Of a DNA stretch of 64,000 nucleotides, positions 54,822 through 63,153 are shown one piece after another. Both the position numbers and the translations under genes were made by a program. The notes under the pieces were generated by a model that was not told the DNA's origin, ran no database searches, and worked only from the letters and a program-made list of their open reading frames with translations. Origin of the DNA: Pseudoalteromonas sp. EB27. GTDB lineage: Bacteria; Pseudomonadota; Gammaproteobacteria; Enterobacterales; Alteromonadaceae. Each line of letters begins with the position of its first letter. Positions within the stretch are counted from its first letter, which is position 1. The stretch spans positions 1-64,000 of the forward strand of contig NZ_MTQD01000014.1 in assembly GCF_001974875.1 (NCBI RefSeq), read 5' to 3'.

Positions 54822-55538
54822 TTATAAGTTCGCTTTACTAACTAGCCAACCGGCTAGCGTTTCAAAATCATCATTTGCGACACTATAAGGCGCGCAGTTA
54901 AGTGCTACATTTCTGTATGCGGTTGACTCTTTGATTACTTCATCACTGTTGATAAAAAACGGAGCCATAAGCGGAAGCGTTGATTGCCATAAGGAAAATA
55001 AGTCAAACTCTAGCGTTGATGCAGAGTTATAGCGGTTAACTAAAAAATAATGCTTCCAAGTTGTATCTGAATTCTTAAGGTTTTGCAGGCGTCTATAAAT
55101 TAAGCTGTGACAAATGGCGTCACAATTCACTAGTTCAATAACAATATCGTTTTTTTCTAATGGGTAGTAAGAAAGATTAATATGTGAAGGGCAATCAAAA
55201 AGTATCCAAGCTTCATCGCTATAATTTAGATTTTTGCATTTATTGACTATTTTAGTAATTTTATCGATGTTGGTGTCATCGCTATCACCAAATGGTAAAA
55301 ATATAATGCCATCGTTATCTTGGTGAAAATGCGCAAGAGCATCTTCAAAACTAGCTTCATTACTCCAACCTTTGGTGTATTTCCACGGCAAACCAAAATG
55401 TAAACCTAAGTCGCTTTTTGCATCTAGGTCGATAGCAATAACATCAACGTCAGATTTTTTTAGCACGCACGCTAGGTTTGCAACCACAGAGGTACTGCCT
55501 AAACCGCCTTTGATACCTTTAATGAAAACTCTTTGCAA
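54822..55538 (-). CDS. bcsQ: Cellulose biosynthesis ParA/MinD-like ATPase BcsQ
   Basis: 238 residues. The N-terminal deviant Walker A reads IKGIKGGLGSTSVVANLA, where the usual second lysine is Ser. E. coli BcsQ also departs from consensus there (GGVGTTT), so this does not by itself mean loss of function. LVNRYNSAS is a later MinD-like motif. BcsQ localises the synthase complex at the pole with BcsR and BcsE. The gene lies 31 bases after bcsR and one base before bcsA. Confidence 0.9.
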   Translation of the reverse strand: MQRVFIKGIKGGLGSTSVVANLACVLKKSDVDVIAIDLDAKSDLGLHFGLPWKYTKGWSNEASFEDALAHFHQDNDGIIFLPFGDSDDTNIDKITKIVNKCKNLNYSDEAWILFDCPSHINLSYYPLEKNDIVIELVNCDAICHSLIYRRLQNLKNSDTTWKHYFLVNRYNSASTLEFDLFSLWQSTLPLMAPFFINSDEVIKESTAYRNVALNCAPYSVANDDFETLAGWLVSKANL

Positions 55539-55569
55539 CGGATGTTTACCTATCGTTAATTGAACTAGC

Positions 55570-55749
55570 TTACGTATTTAGTTCGTTGTTTATTTCTTTA
55601 AGTAATGCATACTTATTAATTGTATTATTATTTTGCTGTTTGTTTACAATTTCTATGTAGTCATCACTCTTACCACCGAAGCGCAGCGCAAGGTTTTCTA
55701 TGTCACTCGATGTTAACGTTTGTGAGTTTTTAGACGTTAAGTTATTCAT
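55570..55749 (-). CDS. bcsR: Short cellulose regulator BcsR
   Basis: 59 residues from ATG 55749 (MNNLTSKNSQTL), chosen because AAAGG lies 5 bases upstream. A longer frame to 55869 would run through the divergent promoters. The pattern DIENLALRFGGKSDDYIEIV, then INKYALLKEI, matches BcsR/YhjR, where a helix with a DYxxI element is followed by RWPLLAEF. BcsR binds BcsQ and stabilises it in the synthase complex. First gene of bcsRQABZC. Confidence 0.83.
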   Translation of the reverse strand: MNNLTSKNSQTLTSSDIENLALRFGGKSDDYIEIVNKQQNNNTINKYALLKEINNELNT

Positions 55750-55788
55750 CATTACCTTTACAGTTACTTTAATTATTTTGATTAAAAG

Positions 55789-55818
55789 TGGACAATATTT
55801 GGCTATTATATATAGAAT
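55789..55818. promoter_or_regulatory. Head-to-head bcs promoters with adjoining -10 elements
   Basis: Within the 114-bp space between bcsR and bcsE, the minus strand has a perfect TATAAT at 55810-55805 for bcsR. The plus strand has TGGACA (55789-55794) followed by TATAGA (16-bp spacer) or TAGAAT (18-bp spacer) at 55811-55818 for bcsE. The two -10 elements touch, so both units cannot easily fire from one DNA molecule at once. Placement is by consensus only. Confidence 0.45.
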
Positions 55819-55863
55819 AACGGTTAAAACTAGTAAAAAAGTATTTTTTATAGGGCATTTTAA

Positions 55864-57486
55864 GTGCATAACTTTAACATAACGGGATTAGAGCCTGCTG
55901 CAAAAGAGTTAAAATCGGCTTCAAGTTATGCTGTTTTAGCCCCTTTAGACAATTTTGCAATCGAATTAGCGTTACATTCAATTAACCAAAGTTTGGCTAA
56001 TGATATATATATAGTTTCTCAAGAGGCTGAATCATTTTTTGATTCTTCTTTTTCTGCATCGTTAAATTATGCTTATGAACATAATCGAGTACATCCTTTT
56101 TCGTTGGCCCCAGAAACACAACACTATTCAATTGAGCGAATCAATTCAGGTATTATAAAAGAGATAAGTGCTTATAAACGTCTAAACGAAGCGCTTATTT
56201 TTGTTCATTTTAATACAACACAGTTAAACAGTGCTGGCGAAAAAAGCTTAAAACTGATGATGAATGAGTACAACGATTTTGTCCGTCGTACTGGGGCTAC
56301 ATTACTATTTTTAATATCTGGGCCTGATATTGCTAATTACCGCTTTTTAATTAGACGATTAAATAATGTATTTGATGGACTGGTTTTTGTTGATAATGAT
56401 TCTGCAATGCGAGTTCTTGAATATGATTATTGGCGCCATAGCACGGGCGTTATTGCTGGTGAACATTACCCGTTATTATTAAGTAATAATCAGTTTGTTG
56501 TTCAAAAGGGAATAATAAACGAGAGCAAAGCACCTAAAAGTTCAGACTTTTCCGATGAAGATGACGTTTGGCTCGTGAAAAGTGCTGTACCTGAAGGTAC
56601 TAAATTACCAATGCACTATAAAAGTGTGAAAGATAATAATGACCTATTTAATAAAGGTCCAAAAGTAGAAGCAGCCACATTAATTTTTGCAGTTACGCGC
56701 TACACAGATTTAGCACAGTTAGGTAAGCAATGTTTTGAGCTCAGAAAAAACTGTGGGCGCTGGTTAAAACTTGTTATTCAAAATGTAGATGGTGTTATTC
56801 GCCATCAAGATGAGTGTTTATTTTTAACCTTGGGTGTAAACCTTATTTTGTATAGCTTTTCAGAGCCTTCTAGGTTGCTCTCACAAATTCAATCTATTCA
56901 AGGTTTTCAGTTTTCAAGACCTTTACCTCCCTCTGTTGAAGATGTTTTAAAATACACCGAGAACACTTTTTCGAAAGGTTACCTACCTTTCATTGAGTTT
57001 ACAAAACAAGTAGAAGTTCATAGTGATTCAGCTGTCAACTTAGGCGTAAGTGGTGTGCTAGTTAAGTTAGAACTACTGCCAAGGATTGACCCAATACACC
57101 CTTTGCATTTATTTCATATTAAACGCGAAGGTGATGTATTTAGTATTGCAGATAATACAGTTTATTTATATTTGCATGCTTGTAGAGAGAATGACGTTGA
57201 TAATGCGATTAAGCATTTGTTTAAATTAAAAACAAGCGATTTTTTTGTACAGCAAAATGTAATTTCTGATCATTTTTACATCCAGCAAGAATGTAAACAA
57301 TTAAGGCGTTTTTATAAAGGTAAGAGTGTTGTAGATTTCTCGCAAAAACTTGCCGAGAATGATAGCTATAAATTTGCACCTGATATAGCAAACAGCGTTA
57401 CTGAAAATATTAAAACACCAGAGTTTTCTAACAAAAGCCGTCCAGATGCTAAGCCTTTCATAATGAAATTAAGAGATAACTTATGA
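55864..57486 (+). CDS. bcsE: c-di-GMP-binding cellulose regulator BcsE
   Basis: 540 residues from a GTG start (AGGG 8 bases upstream), similar in length to E. coli BcsE (523). The REC-like and GGDEF-like degenerate domains are followed by the I-site R421-E-G-D424 in HIKREGDVFSI and by LYLHACRENDVDNAI, a strongly conserved BcsE segment. BcsE binds c-di-GMP through the RxGD motif and raises synthase output. Its stop overlaps bcsF (ATGA). Confidence 0.92.
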   Translation: MHNFNITGLEPAAKELKSASSYAVLAPLDNFAIELALHSINQSLANDIYIVSQEAESFFDSSFSASLNYAYEHNRVHPFSLAPETQHYSIERINSGIIKEISAYKRLNEALIFVHFNTTQLNSAGEKSLKLMMNEYNDFVRRTGATLLFLISGPDIANYRFLIRRLNNVFDGLVFVDNDSAMRVLEYDYWRHSTGVIAGEHYPLLLSNNQFVVQKGIINESKAPKSSDFSDEDDVWLVKSAVPEGTKLPMHYKSVKDNNDLFNKGPKVEAATLIFAVTRYTDLAQLGKQCFELRKNCGRWLKLVIQNVDGVIRHQDECLFLTLGVNLILYSFSEPSRLLSQIQSIQGFQFSRPLPPSVEDVLKYTENTFSKGYLPFIEFTKQVEVHSDSAVNLGVSGVLVKLELLPRIDPIHPLHLFHIKREGDVFSIADNTVYLYLHACRENDVDNAIKHLFKLKTSDFFVQQNVISDHFYIQQECKQLRRFYKGKSVVDFSQKLAENDSYKFAPDIANSVTENIKTPEFSNKSRPDAKPFIMKLRDNL

Positions 57487-57659
57487 GTATGAATCAGCTT
57501 CTAATTACCGTGTTTCTTGCTATGGTGCTTGGTGCGGTGCTTTGTGTACTAGGCAAATACATTTTATCTCAAATAACAAAATATTATTATAAGCTTACTT
57601 TTAAACATGAAGTACTAGAGCCTTATACACCAAATACAGTAAAAAAGGATAAGAAGTGA
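57483..57659 (+). CDS. bcsF: Small membrane protein BcsF
   Basis: 58 residues: MSMNQLLITVFLAMVLGAVL opens a single membrane helix (about 5-28), followed by a basic and hydrophilic tail ending VKKDKK. Position between bcsE and bcsG, size and topology identify it as BcsF, which recruits BcsE and BcsG to the membrane. It overlaps bcsE by four bases (ATGA) and bcsG by four bases (GTGA), so all three are translationally coupled. Confidence 0.85.
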   Translation: MSMNQLLITVFLAMVLGAVLCVLGKYILSQITKYYYKLTFKHEVLEPYTPNTVKKDKK

Positions 57660-59236
57660 AATTATCAGGTTTAGGGGTTTGGAACCTTTATTTTTTAGTT
57701 AAGTTTGCTCTGTTTTATTACGGTGCAATTGATTTTAACGTACTTACCAATGCGGCTTTTGCTGCATTGCTTGCGATTAAATTTAAAAAACCATTAATAG
57801 AAAAAGTTAAACATCTATTAGGTGGTGTATTTGCAGTTGTATTACTTTACCAAGACTCATGGTTGCCGCCAATAAACAGGTTGACTAAACAAGCGGGTAA
57901 CGTTCAAGATTTTAGTTTTGGTTACTTTATTGAGTTATTAAGCCGTGTTATTAATATTGATATGTTATTAGCTTTGTTCGTAATTAGTGTGTGTTTTTGG
58001 TACACATCGCAATGGATACGTTTTACAACAGTCACTATTGTTGGGCTTTTAGTTGTAGGATGGCAAGGAGATAACTCTCAAACACAATTCGTTAATAATG
58101 TCGCTAATCCTGAGCCGGTTACACAAAATCAAAGTACTCCCCAAACACAAGTGATCACTCAGGCATCACAATCTCCTGATCAAAAACTAGCTGATTTTTA
58201 TCAACAACAAAGCTTATTAATGAGTCACTTTCCAAGCCAGGTAAATGGTGAACTGTTTGATGTTATCATTTTGAACATATGCTCAATGGCTGTTGCTGAT
58301 TTAAATGCCATTGGTGTAAGTGTTACTGATATGTATAAAGATTTTGATGTAGTGTTTTCAGACTTTAACTCGGCTACATCATACAGCGGGCCGGCTGCGG
58401 TAAGGTTACTGCGCGCCAGTTGTGGGCAAACTAGTCAAACAGCATTATTTAAAGAGGCACCTGAACAATGCCACTTATTTAAAAACCTAGAGAAACTAGG
58501 TTATCAAAATAACGTTGTGATGAATCACGATGGACATTTTGATGAGTTTAAAGGCTTAATAAATAAGTACGGAGGCTTAGATAGCCCACCATTTAATATT
58601 GATTCAATGCCAGTGGCGCTTCGAGGATTTGATAATAGCCCTATATACTCTGATGAAGCTGTGCTGGATGGTTGGTTAGAGCAATCTGAGGACTGTAAAC
58701 CCTGTGCAATGTACTACAACACCACAAGTTTACATGACGGTAATCAGCTAGAGAATCAACCAAGGGTGAATAGTAAAGAGACATACCCAATCAGGCATAA
58801 AAACTTGTTTGCTGATATTAACCAGTTTGTAAAAAAATTAGAAAAGCGCGGCCGCAATGTGATGTTGATGATAGTGCCTGAGCATGGCGCTAATTTAAAA
58901 GGTGATAAGGTACAATTTGCAGGTTTACGTGAAATCCCTAGTCCTGCAATTGTGTCTGTACCTGTAGCGATTAAATTTATAGGCCCAGACGTACAAAATT
59001 ATTCGCAAATTGTGATTGATGATTCAACAAGTTACTTTGCGCTTTCAGAGCTGGTAAGTAAGGCGCTGCAAACTGATGTGTTTGGTGGGAATAACAGTGT
59101 TGCTAATTTACTTGAAAACCTACCTAAAGCACCTAAAGTTGCTGAAAATGAAGGCACAATAATGATGTACGTTAATCAACGACCATTTATACAATTAGAT
59201 GGTGGTGATTGGTCAGCTTACCCACAAGGTAAGTAG
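57656..59236 (+). CDS. bcsG: Cellulose phosphoethanolamine transferase BcsG
   Basis: 526 residues from GTG 57656. Five N-terminal membrane helices begin GLGVWNLYFLVKFALFYYG, as in E. coli BcsG. A Gln/Thr-rich linker leads into the periplasmic sulfatase-like domain. Catalytic elements are ILNICSMAVADL (zinc Cys), NSATSYSGPAAVRLLRASCG (nucleophile Ser) and VPEHGANLKGDKVQFAG (zinc Glu-His). It transfers phosphoethanolamine from phosphatidylethanolamine to O6 of glucose units, giving pEtN-cellulose. Terminator at 59256-59299. Confidence 0.95.
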   Translation: MKLSGLGVWNLYFLVKFALFYYGAIDFNVLTNAAFAALLAIKFKKPLIEKVKHLLGGVFAVVLLYQDSWLPPINRLTKQAGNVQDFSFGYFIELLSRVINIDMLLALFVISVCFWYTSQWIRFTTVTIVGLLVVGWQGDNSQTQFVNNVANPEPVTQNQSTPQTQVITQASQSPDQKLADFYQQQSLLMSHFPSQVNGELFDVIILNICSMAVADLNAIGVSVTDMYKDFDVVFSDFNSATSYSGPAAVRLLRASCGQTSQTALFKEAPEQCHLFKNLEKLGYQNNVVMNHDGHFDEFKGLINKYGGLDSPPFNIDSMPVALRGFDNSPIYSDEAVLDGWLEQSEDCKPCAMYYNTTSLHDGNQLENQPRVNSKETYPIRHKNLFADINQFVKKLEKRGRNVMLMIVPEHGANLKGDKVQFAGLREIPSPAIVSVPVAIKFIGPDVQNYSQIVIDDSTSYFALSELVSKALQTDVFGGNNSVANLLENLPKAPKVAENEGTIMMYVNQRPFIQLDGGDWSAYPQGK

Positions 59237-59255
59237 TCTCATAATAAGAATTAAT

Positions 59256-59299
59256 AAACAGCACTGGTATAGTTAAATATAAATATCAGTGCTGTTTTT
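59256..59299 (+). terminator. Intrinsic terminator after bcsG
   Basis: AAACAGCACTG (59256-59266) and CAGTGCTGTTT (59287-59297) are perfect 11-bp arms around a 20-base AT-rich loop, with five T residues ending at 59299. Confidence 0.85.
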
Positions 59300-59342
59300 C
59301 TTCGTTTAATTACAATCCCACCCTTTGGCTTTAAAGCTGTTT

Positions 59343-59360
59343 TGTCCAAAAATGTTTACA
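59343..59360 (+). promoter_or_regulatory. TYR-box upstream of tyrR
   Basis: TGTCCA-aaaatg-TTTACA matches the TyrR operator consensus TGTAAA-N6-TTTACA with a perfect right half and 4 of 6 in the left half. It lies 70 bases before the tyrR start, suggesting autoregulation as known in E. coli. Confidence 0.6.
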
Positions 59361-59429
59361 ATAAACTACCTTCTCAAAGCGACTTAGCGTATTATTCGGC
59401 TAATATAGTTTTTCCTTCTTTGAGGATGT

Positions 59430-60986
59430 ATGCGTCTAGATATTCACTGTGCTGATCGAATTGGTATTGCTCAAGAAATCCTTAATATATTAGTTAACTA
59501 CAGCGTTGATTTAAAAGGAATTGAGGTCGATTCTGTAAATTGTCGTATGTACGTTAGTTTTCCCGAAATTGAATTTGAACAATTCCAAAAAATTATGCCA
59601 TCGATACGTTTAATCGACGGTGTACATGATGTGCGTACCACTGCATTTTTACCATCTGAGCGTGAACACAACGAATTAAATACTTTACTACGTGCATTGC
59701 CTGATGGTGTTATCTCTATTGATGCCAAAGGGTGGGTACGTTTATGTAATGATGCAGCATGTAAAGACTTACAGCTAATTGAAAAAGACGTGATTGGTGC
59801 AAATATTAATAACCTGCTTAAAGGCTTTAACTTTACACGCTGGTTAGAAGGTAAAGAAGTACTCGGACAAACCACACGAGTTGAAGTTGCTGGTGAGGAT
59901 TTTATTGCAGACATTTTGCCAATTGCAGTTCCTCAAGGTAGTGAAGGTGATGTACTTGCTGGTGCGGTTATTAATATTAAATCGCAAAGTCGCTTAGGGC
60001 AGCAAGTCAGTGCGTTTAGACGTTACGGGCAAGAAAGCTTTGCCACTATTCATAACTTTAGTACGGCAATGCGCCGAGTTGTGCGCGAAGCCCGAAAAAT
60101 GGCGCAACTAGAAGCCCCTATTTTGATTACTGGTGAAACAGGAACAGGTAAAGAGTTATTAGCTAGAGCGTGCCATTACGCATCTAATCGTTCTGTTAAA
60201 CCTTTTATTGCTCTGTCGTGTGCTTCTCTTCCTGATGATGTTGCTGAATCTGAATTATTTGGTTATGCCGGGTACGAAGAAAATGCAGCGCCAAAGCGCG
60301 GTGTATTAGAGCAAGCCGATGGTGGAACTGTATTTTTAGATGAAGTTGGCGAAATGTCGACTCAACTACAAACTAAGTTACTGCGTTTTTTACAAGATGG
60401 TACGTTTAGAAAAGTAGGCGATGAGAACGAAGTTAAAGTAAATGTACGTATTGTTGCTGCTACTCAAAAAGACTTACCTGCAATGGTACAAGAAGGGGTT
60501 TTTAGAGAAGACTTATATTACCGTATAAACGTGCTTACTTTAGAAATAGCGCCACTAAGAGATAGAAAAGCAGATGTAGGACCACTTGCAGAACATTTTA
60601 TTCAAAAATATGCGCAACAAAATGGTCATGCAATTCCTGTTTTATCACAAGAGTGTTTGAGCTTTTTACAAGAGTATCCGTGGCCAGGAAATGTTCGCCA
60701 GCTTGAAAATGCAATTTACCGTGCAGTGTCGTTACTAGATGATAGCGAGCTTCGCGTAGAGCATTTACAGTTACCCACTTTTACTCACGATTTAGGGTAT
60801 TTAGAGTCTGATTTTGAAGGTTCGTTAGATCAAGCGGTTAAACGTTTTGAAGCGACCTTACTTCGTAAACTCTACCCAGCTTATCCGAGCTCACGCCAGT
60901 TAGCTAAGCGATTGGGCCTAAGTCACACCGCTGTAGCTAACAAGTTACGTGATTACGGTATTAACCGAAAAACAGTAAAAGTGTAA
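59430..60986 (+). CDS. tyrR: Aromatic amino-acid transcriptional regulator TyrR
   Basis: 518 residues, equal in plan to E. coli TyrR (513): N-terminal ACT domain (MRLDIHCADRIGIAQEILNI), PAS (about 80-190), AAA+ domain with GETGTGKELLARACHYAS (Walker A) and GGTVFLDEVGEM (Walker B), and Fis-like HTH (SSRQLAKRLGLSHTAVANKL). The sigma-54 contact loop GAFTGA is replaced by GYAGYEENAAPKRG, so it should act with sigma-70 promoters like other TyrR proteins. It senses tyrosine, phenylalanine and tryptophan. Probable targets here include itself and perhaps hppD/fahA. Confidence 0.95.
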   Translation: MRLDIHCADRIGIAQEILNILVNYSVDLKGIEVDSVNCRMYVSFPEIEFEQFQKIMPSIRLIDGVHDVRTTAFLPSEREHNELNTLLRALPDGVISIDAKGWVRLCNDAACKDLQLIEKDVIGANINNLLKGFNFTRWLEGKEVLGQTTRVEVAGEDFIADILPIAVPQGSEGDVLAGAVINIKSQSRLGQQVSAFRRYGQESFATIHNFSTAMRRVVREARKMAQLEAPILITGETGTGKELLARACHYASNRSVKPFIALSCASLPDDVAESELFGYAGYEENAAPKRGVLEQADGGTVFLDEVGEMSTQLQTKLLRFLQDGTFRKVGDENEVKVNVRIVAATQKDLPAMVQEGVFREDLYYRINVLTLEIAPLRDRKADVGPLAEHFIQKYAQQNGHAIPVLSQECLSFLQEYPWPGNVRQLENAIYRAVSLLDDSELRVEHLQLPTFTHDLGYLESDFEGSLDQAVKRFEATLLRKLYPAYPSSRQLAKRLGLSHTAVANKLRDYGINRKTVKV

Positions 60987-61003
60987 TTAACATAAAGACA
61001 TTA

Positions 61004-61036
61004 AAATATGGGGACTAATTTTTAGTCCCCATATTT
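61004..61036. terminator. Bidirectional terminator between tyrR and the 164-residue gene
   Basis: A long near-perfect palindrome centred at 61019 (arms around TATGGGGACTAA and TTAGTCCCCATA) is flanked by A and T runs. It contains the stop codon of the convergent gene at 61015. Confidence 0.85.
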
Positions 61037-61509
61037 TTTGTAACCCCATCAATTGCAATCGTTTCAATACCTTCTTCATTAAAGTTCATTACAATACTGG
61101 CGTTATTACGAGTGAAAAAATAGCTACGGCCATTAAGTTCAATAACATAATCGCCTTTTACGGGGTCGCTAAATTGCTGCTTTTTTAAAGTGACCCTATG
61201 TTCGCCAATTTGCCATTCAAATTCTTTAATAAACCCATTATTAAATTCTTGCACCCATACTTGGCTGTCATCTTTTGAAAGCGTTATAGCAACTGAATAA
61301 GAACTAGGGATCTGCTCCATATTGTAACTTTTAGAGCCAATAATGAATTTTTCAGCTTTTTGTTGCCATTCAAAACCAAATTTAAACTCTTTAACTACAC
61401 CGGTAGGGTAAGTAATAGAGCCTTTACCTGGTAATGAAAAGTCGGCAAACGCACTATAACTAGGTATTAATAAAGCTAGCGCAGTGATAATTTTTCGTTT
61501 TGATTTCAT
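61015..61509 (-). CDS. Exported hypothetical protein
   Basis: 164 residues with a clear signal peptide (ITALALLIPSYSAFA, cleavage before DFSLPG). The mature part is beta-rich with repeated aromatic/basic strands (EFKFGFEWQQKAEKF, EFEWQIGEHRVTLK, RSYFFTRNNASIVM). There is no cysteine, metal motif or membrane segment. I recognise no family. Its stop codon lies inside the terminator hairpin it shares with tyrR. The start is followed upstream by AT-rich promoter sequence and the divergent thioesterase gene. Confidence 0.75.
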   Translation of the reverse strand: MKSKRKIITALALLIPSYSAFADFSLPGKGSITYPTGVVKEFKFGFEWQQKAEKFIIGSKSYNMEQIPSSYSVAITLSKDDSQVWVQEFNNGFIKEFEWQIGEHRVTLKKQQFSDPVKGDYVIELNGRSYFFTRNNASIVMNFNEEGIETIAIDGVTKNMGTKN

Positions 61510-61614
61510 GAGTTATCTTTTTATTATAATAATGATTTAAGATTAAAGTAGAATATTCGTCTTCGCAAGAGGCTATGCTACACTCGAATAAATTTAACTG
61601 GTAAGACCTTTTTT

Positions 61615-62151
61615 GTGAACTTATATATTCGACTTTTATTATTGTTTTTTAAAATTAAACGTAACAAGCAATATCAAAATTTACTTGATACGGTAGATAT
61701 TGATTACAAAGCTTTACCTACTGATTGTGACATTAATTTACATTTAACAAACTCACGTTACCTTGCGATGATGGACTTATCTCGAACTTGGATGACAGAA
61801 CGAGTTGGCTTATTAAAGCAAATAATGAAGCGTCGTTGGTTTCCCATTGTTAACGCAACGGCCATAACTTATATCCGCGATATTAAACCTATGCAGCGAT
61901 ATACAATAAGCACCAAGTTAGTGGGCTGGGATCATAAATACTTTTATATTGAGCAAAAGTTTCACTCAGAACGAGGCCTACATGCTATTGCTTATGTACG
62001 CGGTGTATTTAAAAGTAAAAAGGGTATTATAAGTATTGAAGAAATGCTTGAGGTTGCTGGTTTTGATGGGCAAACACCTATATTGCCAAGTGAAGTAATG
62101 CACTGGAAAGAAATGCTAGAGCAGAAAAAGTTAAGTAACTTACCAAGGTAA
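61615..62151 (+). CDS. Acyl-CoA thioesterase-like protein (4HBT, THEM6-like)
   Basis: 178 residues from a GTG start at 61615 (weak ribosome site). An N-terminal hydrophobic helix (YIRLLLLFFKIK) is followed by a hotdog fold with DCDINLHLTNSRYLAMMDLS, the 4HBT active-site region, and YVRGVFKSKKGIISIEEML. Related proteins in proteobacteria and animals (THEM6) have no firmly known substrate. The hydrophobic N-terminus suggests membrane attachment. Terminator at 62172-62191. Confidence 0.83.
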   Translation: MNLYIRLLLLFFKIKRNKQYQNLLDTVDIDYKALPTDCDINLHLTNSRYLAMMDLSRTWMTERVGLLKQIMKRRWFPIVNATAITYIRDIKPMQRYTISTKLVGWDHKYFYIEQKFHSERGLHAIAYVRGVFKSKKGIISIEEMLEVAGFDGQTPILPSEVMHWKEMLEQKKLSNLPR

Positions 62152-62171
62152 TTAATACTCTCCAAATGAAA

Positions 62172-62191
62172 AAAAGGCCTTTCGGCCTTTT
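62172..62191 (+). terminator. Intrinsic terminator between convergent thioesterase and ompW genes
   Basis: AAAAGGCC (62172-62179), loop tttc, GGCCTTTT (62184-62191). It can work in both directions. Confidence 0.88.
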
Positions 62192-62236
62192 AACACACAT
62201 TGTAATTGGGTAACTACGTACTATTTTATATATGCT

Positions 62237-62890
62237 TTAAAAGCTGTATCTAACACCGAACATAGCAACAACGGGGTCAAGCTCAACAGTTGATGTAAGT
62301 GCTTTTGCACCATTTGCATAAACAGTGGCATCGGTATCAATATCCATAATTGATACCATAGCGTGTAAACCCCAGTTTTTATCAATTTTATAGTTAGCAC
62401 CTACCTGAGCCATAAAGCCAAACGAATCATCTAGCTTTACTTCTACATCGTCTGTTCCTAGCGTCGTTTTAAGTGCTTGAGAAGGTTGCTCATCAAAAAA
62501 TGCAGTGTAGTTTATGCCTACGCCTATAAAAGGTCTTAGCGCATAGCTGGTATCTAAAAAGTGATATTGCGCAACTAAAGACGGCGGAAGTTGTTTTATA
62601 TCAGCAATTTTGTTGCCAGCTAAGCCTCCGGCACCATTCACATCGTGTGAAAACGGTGTTGCTGCTATCAGTTCCAACACCCATTGATCGTTAAAAGCAT
62701 AATCTACTGTGATACCTAGTTGGGTATCTGAATCACCTTTAAGACCCAGTGTCGGCGCCTCATTAATTGCTGAGCTACTGTTATCTGGATTTACGTTAAT
62801 AGCGCCAACATTTACGCTAAAGTTAGCGTGTGCAGCTGGAGAGATTGCTAATAAAGAGGTTAATAATGCGATGCTAATTTGGGTTTTCAT
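62237..62890 (-). CDS. ompW: OmpW-family outer-membrane protein
   Basis: 217 residues from ATG 62890, which has GGAG 6 bases upstream; the frame extends four codons further to 62902. Signal peptide ends SPAAHA. An eight-stranded barrel is predicted, with VGAINVNPDNSS, DYAFNDQWVLELIAATPF, RPFIGVGINYTAFFDE and the terminal aromatic FGVRYSF. OmpW forms a narrow hydrophobic channel for small molecules and is regulated by oxygen and salt in related bacteria. Two FNR-like sites lie upstream. Confidence 0.93.
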   Translation of the reverse strand: MKTQISIALLTSLLAISPAAHANFSVNVGAINVNPDNSSSAINEAPTLGLKGDSDTQLGITVDYAFNDQWVLELIAATPFSHDVNGAGGLAGNKIADIKQLPPSLVAQYHFLDTSYALRPFIGVGINYTAFFDEQPSQALKTTLGTDDVEVKLDDSFGFMAQVGANYKIDKNWGLHAMVSIMDIDTDATVYANGAKALTSTVELDPVVAMFGVRYSF

Positions 62891-62952
62891 GTTGTTCTCC
62901 AAGAACTACTGTTTAATTGGCGCTATTATTACCGAGCAATAAAAATGAAAAC

Positions 62953-62966
62953 CTGTTCTAGATCAA
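62953..62966. promoter_or_regulatory. FNR/CRP-family-like site, proximal to ompW
   Basis: CTGTT-ctag-ATCAA matches the FNR consensus TTGAT-N4-ATCAA with a perfect right half and 3 of 5 in the left half. It is centred about 70 bases before the ompW start codon. Confidence 0.4.
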
Positions 62967-63002
62967 AGTTTAAAAAATATTTTAACCTTGTGAATTGTTT
63001 TA

Positions 63003-63016
63003 TTGATTTAGATTAA
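63003..63016. promoter_or_regulatory. FNR-like site, distal to ompW
   Basis: TTGAT-ttag-ATTAA matches the FNR consensus at 9 of 10 defined positions. Its centre is 50 bp (about five helical turns) from the proximal site, so two dimers would lie on the same DNA face. Oxygen control of ompW by FNR is established in E. coli. Confidence 0.5.
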
Positions 63017-63153
63017 TTTTAGTGTCGTTCTGTCTTTGTAACGATTGACATATATATTCCATTAACAGTCATATGAATGTATTAAGGCTGACATCGCTTA
63101 GTCATAAACTCACGTTTTAATAAAGGCACATTAAATAATAAAGTGTGTTTACC

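Noticed and set aside
60250-60310. TyrR as a sigma-54 activator
   Set aside because: The GAFTGA loop is absent (GYAGYEENAAPKRG), as in all TyrR proteins, so sigma-54 activation is not expected.
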